Source: an uncultured Pseudomonadota bacterium
GTDB lineage: Bacteria > Pseudomonadota > Gammaproteobacteria > Burkholderiales > Methylophilaceae
DNA length: 13,270 nt
Direction of reading: 5' to 3'
Assembly (NCBI GenBank): GCA_903854305.1
Contig: CAINWC010000315.1
Location: forward strand, 1-13,270
Both the position numbers and the translations under genes were made by a program. The notes below the pieces were generated by a model. The model was not told where the DNA came from, made no database searches, and worked only from the letters and a program-made list of their open reading frames with translations. Below are positions 7,349 through 13,270 of this stretch, piece by piece (within the stretch, counting starts at the first letter, position 1; every line of letters starts with the position of its first letter).

Positions 7349-8082
7349 TATTCTTCTAAATTATTAGAAAATTTCCATGCCCACTCATTAAACAACCAAG
7401 CGGCATGAGAGGTAGGTAACGACCCGACTTTTGACTTAAGGTAAGGTTTCGTGACAGATCTATCTTTATCCAATATGCCCACACCTAGTTTTTCTGCATT
7501 TTTGAATAAATTTTGTGAGTTCGGTAATGACTCAAGGAGTAAGTAAGACTCAGAAGCAAATAATGTGTTTTGAAAAGCTTGCTCAAGACCTTTGCTCCAA
7601 TCTCTAACCTTTGCTTCGATTGCAATGATTCGCTTTACTGCAAATGTTTTGTTTAAAGGTTTGCGTACAATCTCATCAGATTTGACTTCTGCGACTTGTG
7701 AATCCGACAGTCTAAGCATCATCTCACTTGTTTTGCGCGTGCCAAATCTTTTAAGCAACTTCTCTACCGGCAACTGACCTACCAAATTCACATGGTGCAC
7801 TATGGCCATGTCAGAGGATGTGAGGTTGGCGCGTTCTTTAGGCCAACTACGTGATACTTCTTTGTCCCAAAAAACCGCAACAATGTCAGGAAAGCCTGTA
7901 TTAAGCTTAGGCTCCAAAAAAATAGACAATGATTCATTCTCACCTAGACTAGCAAGGTGCTCTTCGCAATACATATTAACAATATCTAGTTCAGGACCAT
8001 GGGTCGGCTGCCTAAAAATTGCCTCAGCTACATTGCTTGTTTGAGATGTAAAGTAAGAAATCACGTTAGAAGTATATCGCAT
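7348..8082 (-). CDS. putative PD-(D/E)XK-superfamily nuclease
   Basis: A 244-residue protein I assign to the PD-(D/E)XK nuclease fold from motifs. It has a possible N-terminal acidic helix residue (Glu31 in HGPELDIV), then FLEPKLNTGFPDIVAVF with Pro65-Asp66, then RIIAIEAKVRDW with Glu156-Ala-Lys158. An alpha helix follows with Gln168 and a Tyr-bearing strand (QAFQNTLFASESYLLL), as in many restriction-like nucleases. About 75 residues (75-148) are inserted between the PD strand and the ExK strand. They include helical segments (PVEKLLKRFG and SEMMLRLSDSQVAEVK) that could form a DNA-binding or partner-binding subdomain. It starts at the ATG at 8082, 95 bases from a divergent HTH gene, and is coupled to the kinase gene. 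No membrane segment or signal is seen. The superfamily is fairly likely; the target and function are unknown. Confidence 0.6.
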   Translation of the reverse strand: MRYTSNVISYFTSQTSNVAEAIFRQPTHGPELDIVNMYCEEHLASLGENESLSIFLEPKLNTGFPDIVAVFWDKEVSRSWPKERANLTSSDMAIVHHVNLVGQLPVEKLLKRFGTRKTSEMMLRLSDSQVAEVKSDEIVRKPLNKTFAVKRIIAIEAKVRDWSKGLEQAFQNTLFASESYLLLESLPNSQNLFKNAEKLGVGILDKDRSVTKPYLKSKVGSLPTSHAAWLFNEWAWKFSNNLEE

Positions 8083-8112
8083 CTTGATATTTACAATAGT
8101 TATTTTTATATT

Positions 8113-8176
8113 TTGTTTGAATTTTTAATGCAATTATATTGTTGCCATTTTACTTAAAAATATGCAAAAATGCAAA
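8113..8176. promoter_or_regulatory. divergent promoter region with three ATGCAA sites
   Basis: For the plus-strand HTH gene, TTGTTT (8113-8118) and TATATT (8135-8140) are 16 bases apart. On the minus strand a perfect TATAAT (8138-8133) could serve the nuclease gene, but no good -35 is seen for it. ATGCAA occurs at 8128, 8162 and 8170 (the last two as tandem ATGCAAA copies 8 bases apart), a pattern suited to autoregulation by the HTH protein. Confidence 0.35.
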
Positions 8177-8177
8177 T

Positions 8178-8513
8178 ATGATTAAATCAACTTGCATAGA
8201 CTCACCGGCGTCCATATCTGACGAGTTAACCGAAAAATTTAAAAAAAATGGCATTAAACAGCCATTAATAGCCGAAATAACAGGGGTTAATCAAGCTCAG
8301 GTGTCAAGAATACTTTCCGGAAAATTTATTAGGCGCACTAAAAATGTCGATAAAATATGTGAATATGCGGAACTAGAAGTTATACCGCATAAAGTTAACC
8401 CAGCAATCAATGAGGTTTTAATGGACGCACTAAGTTATGCGTGGGATGGAACGGATAATCATGCAAAGGCTATAGCAAAAATACTTAACGTCATAGGCGC
8501 TTTAAAAAACTAA
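8178..8513 (+). CDS. small Cro/C1-type helix-turn-helix regulator
   Basis: A 111-residue cytoplasmic protein with a central HTH (about residues 26-50: KQPLIAEITGVNQAQVSRIL then SGKF), the turn and recognition helix (VNQAQVSRIL) being typical of the Cro/C1 (XRE) group. The C-terminal part (78-110) is helical and could dimerise. I start it at the ATG at 8178. The open frame extends to a TTG at 8139, which lies inside the proposed -10 element and has no ribosome site. It is divergent from the nuclease-kinase pair and shares their promoter region, so it most likely represses that pair and itself; this is inference from layout. It converges on tniQ with a 131-bp gap. Confidence 0.7.
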   Translation: MIKSTCIDSPASISDELTEKFKKNGIKQPLIAEITGVNQAQVSRILSGKFIRRTKNVDKICEYAELEVIPHKVNPAINEVLMDALSYAWDGTDNHAKAIAKILNVIGALKN

Positions 8514-8644
8514 CGTGAACGCCCCTGTATCAATGGACTAAAAATTGGAATACTGCAATGCTCTTAGCAGCTACTTTTCATGATTTAAAGCCCGATAAAT
8601 TAAGACTATCCGCTTTCAGAAATTATATGTAGAAATGCACATAA

Positions 8645-9661
8645 TCACATTTCACTCGCAAGCCTCCAATTTACACACAACATTACAACATCACGATACC
8701 ACTGCGGCATTGGTTTAAAGTCCTTATTCAGCATACTGTACCGCACAGCCTTATTCCGCCAAGCATCCACAATTCTTGCTTCAGGATCAGCCATTAACCA
8801 CATTGCAAGCTGAATGACTACATGCCGATCTTCCAGTGAATAGTTCTCAAATGATGCATGCCCAGTTAGTAGCGCGACTTCTGGCGCACCAATCTTATCC
8901 GCAACAAATTTCTGCAAATAGACATGCTGGCCATGCGCCAATAAGATTTTGCACATCTGGTGCAACACAGCAAAGAACCCTACATCGTAGCGCGCATCAA
9001 CTGACTCACCTTCAAGCATTTTAAGCACAGGCATCCAAGTCAAAGCAGCAGATTCATCATAAATTACCGGCTTAACGACCTTAGCATTTCGTAAATCAAA
9101 GTCGCATACATGGCACTGGGTGATTAATCCGGCATCAACCTGACTGAATTTACCCATCTCACGCCGTGTAAACTCAACGACACCGCCGCATGAAGGACAT
9201 CGATCGTGAAGCATGCACTGATGTTTGGTACACATCGTATATAGCGCCACCCGCCAACGTTTTCTAAAGTACGGCACTTCATCTTCAGCCAGACACATAG
9301 GGCAATATTGCATTCCGTGGTGATGGTAGCTAGTATCCACCATCATGAGTGGCAAAATCCAATACTGATGCCCACTCCACTTGTAACGGTGGTACAGCAC
9401 ACCCTTGTAGTCCAATAAACTAGCTCGCCTTATTGTGCGCAATCCTACGCCTGTATTTTTCGATAATGCACGTATTAACCAGTCCGGAGCCTGTCGATCA
9501 ATATCTCTTAGCCAGATATCCTGCCCCTTACCTAACGCTACACGGCAAAATGTCTGCAATTTCATGTCGTGGCCGTGTGCAATGCGTACCAGCCAACTGC
9601 TAAGCAACTCGTCTGGAAGCGGTTTGGGGTGATACAACCAAAGCTTGGACATATCAATCAT
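8645..9661 (-). CDS. tniQ: TniQ-family transposition target-selection protein
   Basis: A 338-residue TniQ protein, the Tn7 TnsD-like component that links target DNA (or a partner) to the TnsC regulator. It starts with the family hallmark LWLYHPKPLPDELLSSWLVR and has zinc-binding pairs CPMC (120-123), Cys144/His147, CPSC (155-158) and CHVC (183-186). The frame is open up to an ATG at 9721, but that extension lies inside tnsC and falls before the family's usual start. The ATG at 9661 comes one base after the tnsC stop (TAATATG); the ATG at 9652 is also possible. The protein is shorter than TnsD of Tn7 (about 500 residues), closer to the TniQ of Tn5053/Tn6022-like or CRISPR-associated elements, so it lacks a large C-terminal target-binding domain. 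It is the last gene of the transposition operon and the only target selector in view. Confidence 0.9.
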   Translation of the reverse strand: MIDMSKLWLYHPKPLPDELLSSWLVRIAHGHDMKLQTFCRVALGKGQDIWLRDIDRQAPDWLIRALSKNTGVGLRTIRRASLLDYKGVLYHRYKWSGHQYWILPLMMVDTSYHHHGMQYCPMCLAEDEVPYFRKRWRVALYTMCTKHQCMLHDRCPSCGGVVEFTRREMGKFSQVDAGLITQCHVCDFDLRNAKVVKPVIYDESAALTWMPVLKMLEGESVDARYDVGFFAVLHQMCKILLAHGQHVYLQKFVADKIGAPEVALLTGHASFENYSLEDRHVVIQLAMWLMADPEARIVDAWRNKAVRYSMLNKDFKPMPQWYRDVVMLCVNWRLASEM

Positions 9662-9662
9662 A

Positions 9663-10565
9663 TTAGATGGGTGGTGGCATGACCTTGCGCTTAGACGGTT
9701 GTGTCCAACGGATTTTTTCAACAGTGTCTAAAGTAATTTGCTCAGACTTATTGTTGATCGCCAAAATAGCTGATCGCTTCAGCACCTCGTGAATCTCACC
9801 AAGAATACCTTCGCTCATCCATAGTACCTTTTGCGCCAACGCTGAATTTCCACGTAGATTAGATGGTTTCTTTAATGGTAAACGCCGCTCAAAACTTTCA
9901 AGCAGATCACCGTATTCGTTGTTTAAGCTCCATTTAGGCAGTAGCTCCGGTTCAAACCGATTAGACAACTGCTCATCCGTATTGAACGCGTTAAATGCCT
10001 CATTAACACCTGCACATATAATCGAAATCTGTAACTCGTTCCCTAAGCTTTTTAGACTATTCCGGAACTCCCGCTGCTTGGTCTGGCTTCCGGCAATAAT
10101 ATGCTGGATTTCATCAATCATCAGCACCTTAAGTTGTATGCTGCGAAGTATCTTCTTAACTTCACGTTCCTTATCAGAATCCTTGGCTCTGATTGAGTAT
10201 GGCTGCCACACAGCCTCCAGAATCTTGTCATAAAAAGCCCCTATATCAGGCTTACTCGGTGCTTCAACAAATAAAACCGGAACAATTGAGTAATCACCAT
10301 CGGGGTTGGGGTCTGGTTTATGGTTTTGCTCGAAGCGTCTTAGGATTTGCGTTTTTCCGTTGTTACTTGGACCCACGATCAACATATTAGGCATACGAAT
10401 GATGCGCGGGTGCTCAAACAGATCCTCCATTTGAGCAAGTAACTGCTTGGCTCTGGTATAGGTAATCCACGTGCCCGTTTTAATGGCCATGATACGCACC
10501 TCATCTGGCTGATTAGCCGTCTCGCTGGCGGACTTGCTTAGGTGGGAATAGTTAGAGTCGTCCAT
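9663..10565 (-). CDS. tnsC: TnsC/TniB-type AAA+ transposition regulator
   Basis: A 300-residue AAA+ ATPase that would polymerise on target DNA, couple TniQ to the transposase and confer target immunity. Walker A is GPSNNGKT (65-72), Walker B is VLMIDE (147-152), a sensor-1-like segment is SIICAGVNEA (181-190), and an arginine-finger candidate is Arg203 in SNRFEPELLPKW. The size and the DEIQHI motif match the TniB subgroup better than the much longer TnsC of Tn7 (about 555 residues). I chose the ATG at 10565: GAGGA lies 5 bases upstream and the ATG follows the tnsB stop by one base. The ATG at 10583 would lie inside tnsB without a ribosome site. It follows tnsB and is itself followed one base later by tniQ. 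Confidence 0.92.
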   Translation of the reverse strand: MDDSNYSHLSKSASETANQPDEVRIMAIKTGTWITYTRAKQLLAQMEDLFEHPRIIRMPNMLIVGPSNNGKTQILRRFEQNHKPDPNPDGDYSIVPVLFVEAPSKPDIGAFYDKILEAVWQPYSIRAKDSDKEREVKKILRSIQLKVLMIDEIQHIIAGSQTKQREFRNSLKSLGNELQISIICAGVNEAFNAFNTDEQLSNRFEPELLPKWSLNNEYGDLLESFERRLPLKKPSNLRGNSALAQKVLWMSEGILGEIHEVLKRSAILAINNKSEQITLDTVEKIRWTQPSKRKVMPPPI

Positions 10566-10566
10566 T

Positions 10567-12477
10567 TCATTCCTCGTCATCATCGAAATGTGATTTTCTG
10601 TTTGGATCGTATCCAGGAATTATTGGTGGCATGGCTGGAGATTCCGTTTTTAGCGTCTTTGGCAAATCTCGCTCACGCTTTTTGGTAGCCTTATCATGTT
10701 GAATCTTACGCTGGTCTGCACGTCGCGCAACCTTGGTGTTTAGTCCAGCTTGATCTTGAATTTCCTGTTGTTGATTCGCGTAATCAAAAATAATGTTTTC
10801 GTTTACATCCTTCACACCAGACTTTTTGGCTGCTTTGCGGGCATCATTGAATTCCCAAATACTGATCGGCGGAAAGCTCGTATTGCGATAAGGGATGACA
10901 AAATATCGCTTAGAGATAGGATCAAAGAAATACAGCCGACTGATGTCATGCGGATCACGCCTAAATTTGAAAGTTCTTTTTAATTTAGGATTTTTAGGGT
11001 CTGGTGCATTAACCCAGGAACGCAACACATCAGCAAAGTAATGCAAATCATCAATTACTACACCATAACTTTGCACTGTACGTTCTACAAATGGCATAAA
11101 ATCAATCCTGACTTTCTCCTCGTCAAGACGGCGTGATGGCAACCCACGCGGCAACTTACCATCACCGCCAAGCAAACCTTTGCGGTAACGATCTATCGGT
11201 GCTTCATTATTGATACCCCTATGTGGGGAATGATGGTATTTGGCTATAAAAAGAACCAGCCATTTTTCTAGCTCACTAAAGGTCATTGTGGCACGTTCTT
11301 CCGAATCGTATTCGCCGCGTTCTTTAGGGTTAGAGAAAGTCGCTCCCTCCAACGTCTTCAAAGCCTCAGATGCCGTTCCCATGTAACGCTCAATATGCCC
11401 GCCGTAATGGGGCGTCTTTACTGGCCTAAACTGCGGATCTATGTCGTATTCTCGACAAGCTTCCTTTAGCATTTCACCACGAAATTCACGGGCATTATCC
11501 ATGTGCAAGATACCCATCACACCCCAGCAAGGCCATTCCACGTCAGATAGTCCGACATCTTCAGACAGCCATTTATCTTTCGGAAGAATTGAGTGTGCAA
11601 GGCACATGCCAGCTGTCATTGCCGACGGTGCCTCAAGGGAGAGTTCCATGCCAGTGATCATGCGACTATAGACGTCAATACTGAATGTCACATAAGGCCG
11701 ACCAATTGAGCGCCTTGTCACATCATGTACGATCATTACCGGTAGCGGTGTGTGATCAATCTGCACTAAAGCAAGAGGCCAGTCAGCATTAGGTACCGTC
11801 CCTTCATTTACATCAAAATTTTGTTTCGCGGCACGCTTGCTGTACCGCTTTTCATAGCGTTCGCGCTCATCAATAGCATCAATACGTCTTTTAACCGTTT
11901 CCCAATGTGGCTTTGGAAAGCCTGCATTCACGCATAATCTTTGTATTTCTTTCGTTGTGCTAGCGATACTACGTCTCTGATCTGTTAGATAATAATTTTC
12001 TATTCGGTCCTTAATGATGGCTTCTACTTCAGCATTAGCACGCCATTTACCAGTTCTCCAGCCAGGCTTGTCGGATAACAGGTCAGAAAGTAAACCTGAG
12101 TTATTGAATGCTCTCACCCACCTATAGATTGTTGCAACACCATAACCAGCCTGTTTAGCAATTGCCTCCGCTGCCGCTGCACCACTAACCTTCCGAGACA
12201 AAAGCGGCTCAATGATTTTTAAACGCTCACGAGCAAATTGCCATTCCTCCTCAGGAATATCCGTCAAATCAAATTCCTGCTTATCTGATTCTTCCTCTGG
12301 ATTCACAACCCAAGGCGTCAGGTCTCGAATGTCCAGAACTTCGGTAGCTTTACTTTCAATGTTCTGCGCCAGCACCTTACTCAAGTCAATTATTTTCAGC
12401 AAAACGTATTCTTGCCCGTTGTAACTGACTAGTTCGCCCTTTGTTATATTGAATAGAGCCGATGAAGATTTCGCCAT
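10567..12477 (-). CDS. tnsB: TnsB/TniA-type DDE transposase
   Basis: A 636-residue transposase that binds repeated sites at both transposon ends, cuts the 3' ends and joins them to the target. An N-terminal HTH region (about 85-140, with GYGVATIYRWVRAF) is followed by further DNA-binding helices. The RNase H-fold core then has Asp241 (ALVQIDHTPLP), Asp327 (GILHMDNAREFRG) and Glu363 (HYGGHIERYMGT), a complete DDE triad. A Mu-type C-terminal beta-barrel (about 470-560) and a Lys/Arg-rich tail, expected to contact TnsC, come last. The start at 12477 has AGGAA 5 bases upstream and lies 2 nt after the tnsA stop. Nothing suggests inactivation. The call is firm. Confidence 0.95.
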   Translation of the reverse strand: MAKSSSALFNITKGELVSYNGQEYVLLKIIDLSKVLAQNIESKATEVLDIRDLTPWVVNPEEESDKQEFDLTDIPEEEWQFARERLKIIEPLLSRKVSGAAAAEAIAKQAGYGVATIYRWVRAFNNSGLLSDLLSDKPGWRTGKWRANAEVEAIIKDRIENYYLTDQRRSIASTTKEIQRLCVNAGFPKPHWETVKRRIDAIDERERYEKRYSKRAAKQNFDVNEGTVPNADWPLALVQIDHTPLPVMIVHDVTRRSIGRPYVTFSIDVYSRMITGMELSLEAPSAMTAGMCLAHSILPKDKWLSEDVGLSDVEWPCWGVMGILHMDNAREFRGEMLKEACREYDIDPQFRPVKTPHYGGHIERYMGTASEALKTLEGATFSNPKERGEYDSEERATMTFSELEKWLVLFIAKYHHSPHRGINNEAPIDRYRKGLLGGDGKLPRGLPSRRLDEEKVRIDFMPFVERTVQSYGVVIDDLHYFADVLRSWVNAPDPKNPKLKRTFKFRRDPHDISRLYFFDPISKRYFVIPYRNTSFPPISIWEFNDARKAAKKSGVKDVNENIIFDYANQQQEIQDQAGLNTKVARRADQRKIQHDKATKKRERDLPKTLKTESPAMPPIIPGYDPNRKSHFDDDEE

Positions 12478-12479
12478 AA

Positions 12480-13142
12480 CTATTCCTGTGATAACGACAA
12501 TTTAGTTTGCATATCTAACGGCTTGTTTAGATTAGCAACAATGCGCTTAGTAACAAGCAGATGCCAAATAGCGGGGACTACATGCAATTGTCTTTCATCG
12601 TTTTGGCATAAGCCTAGTAATAACGATTCAAGTGTCACAGAACCTCGAGAATTTTGTAGATAGGAAATAACTTCATTTAGTAACGCTGCATCTGGTTCTG
12701 CATTGTGGTACTCACGCAGAAATTTTAAGTTGACCAGATAATCCGTCCGGATATCATTCTCAGTAAATTTGCGCCACTCCCAACCGTGCTCATCAGCATA
12801 GACGGTTGCCGCCTCAAATCTGGCAGCATACTTAGCTTCGTTCTTTTCAAGGTCGTCAATGACCTTTACTTCGCCCAGCACTGGTCGTGGTGTTTTATTG
12901 GAACTTGATAGCAGATAGTGAATCAGAATATCAGGGGTGTATGGTTTAACTTTTTTGCCATTAATTACCACAGGGATTTTGACGGGCTGCTCTTCAAATC
13001 GCTCGACAGTATCGTCAAACTCAAGCAAAATCATTAAATCTCGCTCAAGCAGTGATTCATAGCCGAGTGACTTACCATTCTTGGCACTAGAAAAGATGCC
13101 AGTGACAGAAAGGTAGTTTTTAGGAATTTTCCTGACGGGCAT
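12480..13142 (-). CDS. tnsA: TnsA endonuclease of a Tn7-like transposon
   Basis: A 220-residue restriction-like endonuclease that cuts the 5' strands at the transposon ends, so that with TnsB the element moves by cut-and-paste. Its N-terminal domain has ESLLERDLMILLEFD (Glu33 is the likely first metal ligand), YTPDILI (Asp71) and LGEVKVID (Glu91, Lys93). Tn7 TnsA has Gln-Val-Lys at the last position; here it is Glu-Val-Lys, closer to the classical (D/E)XK. A C-terminal wing-like domain (about 135-220) would contact TnsC or TnsB. It is shorter than Tn7 TnsA (273 residues), as in many Tn7-like relatives. It is the first gene of the operon and reads away from the presumed transposon end. Its ATG at 13142 has only a weak ribosome site (TGGA). 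Confidence 0.92.
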   Translation of the reverse strand: MPVRKIPKNYLSVTGIFSSAKNGKSLGYESLLERDLMILLEFDDTVERFEEQPVKIPVVINGKKVKPYTPDILIHYLLSSSNKTPRPVLGEVKVIDDLEKNEAKYAARFEAATVYADEHGWEWRKFTENDIRTDYLVNLKFLREYHNAEPDAALLNEVISYLQNSRGSVTLESLLLGLCQNDERQLHVVPAIWHLLVTKRIVANLNKPLDMQTKLSLSQE

Positions 13143-13145
13143 AGT

Positions 13146-13270
13146 TTATCCATTAAGCAAAATTAAACTAGATCATTAATTAGCAGAATTACAAACTTTA
13201 TATTACCGAATACGCATTAACTTATCAATTATTAACGTAAACTTTCACCTTTAATCTAATGTTATTATCA
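13146..13270. repeat. possible TnsB-binding repeats near the transposon end
   Basis: Upstream of tnsA, imperfect copies of TTATC(A/C)ATTA recur: TTATCCATTAAG at 13146, TTATCAATTATTAA at 13222 and TTATCA at the window edge (13265). AAACTTT occurs twice (13193-13199 and near 13250). Tn7-like ends carry several about 20-bp transposase sites in such a position. I see no TGT...ACA terminus, so the tip is probably beyond 13270. Confidence 0.3.

Noticed and set aside
8139..8177. Longer HTH protein starting at TTG 8139
   Set aside because: The TTG overlaps the proposed -10 element and has no ribosome site; the ATG at 8178 gives a normal small regulator.
9662..9721. TniQ start at the ATG at 9721
   Set aside because: The extra 20 residues lie inside tnsC and precede the family's usual N-terminus; the ATG at 9661 follows the tnsC stop directly.
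13143..13200. Transposon tip at the TGT (minus strand) near 13190
   Set aside because: It would leave only about 50 bases before tnsA, too short for the several TnsB sites expected at an end.

Overview
The window looks like an accessory region of an AT-rich proteobacterium. By impression only (I computed nothing), a beta- or gammaproteobacterium fits. The basis is the Csu-type chaperone-usher fimbrial locus, the IS1182-type insertion sequence and the Tn7-like transposition module, which are all typical of that group. I see no rRNA, tRNA, CRISPR array or core housekeeping gene that would pin the taxon.

Layout. Positions 1-920 (minus) hold an IS1182-family transposase, cut by the window edge and broken by a one-base deletion near 221. 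A likely IS terminus lies near 991-1012. Next comes a relic of a NarL/LuxR-type response regulator (1104-1244, minus), reduced to the first part of its receiver domain. A perfect 21-bp inverted repeat (1251-1271) and a good sigma70-like promoter (1284-1312) precede a four-gene fimbrial operon on the plus strand: SCPU-domain pilin (1432-1914), PapD-like chaperone (2008-2745), FimD/CsuD-like usher (2763-5105) and a second SCPU-domain subunit (5102-5578). Together these would secrete, fold and assemble a thin surface fibre. The two-domain tip adhesin of the classical Csu system is missing.

From about 5579 to 7051 the DNA is decayed: a frameshifted, unrecognised minus-strand gene (5797-6388), an attC-like imperfect hairpin (6479-6532) and a degenerate repeat that shares three colinear words with the stretch at 1034-1104.

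Positions 7052-8513 hold a small, AT-rich module that I find the most interesting part. A PD-(D/E)XK-type nuclease (7348-8082, minus) is followed, with a one-base stop/start overlap, by the N-lobe of a Ser/Thr protein kinase (7052-7348), which ends abruptly. A divergent Cro/C1-type helix-turn-helix gene (8178-8513, plus) may control the pair from a shared, ATGCAA-rich promoter region. The pair resembles a defence or conflict system carried as transposon cargo; this is inference.

Positions 8645-13142 (minus) encode a compact Tn7-like transposition operon, tnsA-tnsB-tnsC-tniQ, with genes 1-2 nt apart. TnsA (endonuclease, 5'-strand cut) and TnsB (DDE transposase, 3'-strand cut and joining) form the transposase, TnsC (AAA+ ATPase) is the regulator, and TniQ is the only target selector in view. 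The transposon end next to tnsA is expected just beyond 13142, at or past the window edge, so the nuclease-kinase-HTH genes lie on the cargo side of tniQ. Where the other transposon end lies, and so whether the fimbrial operon is also cargo, cannot be told from this window.
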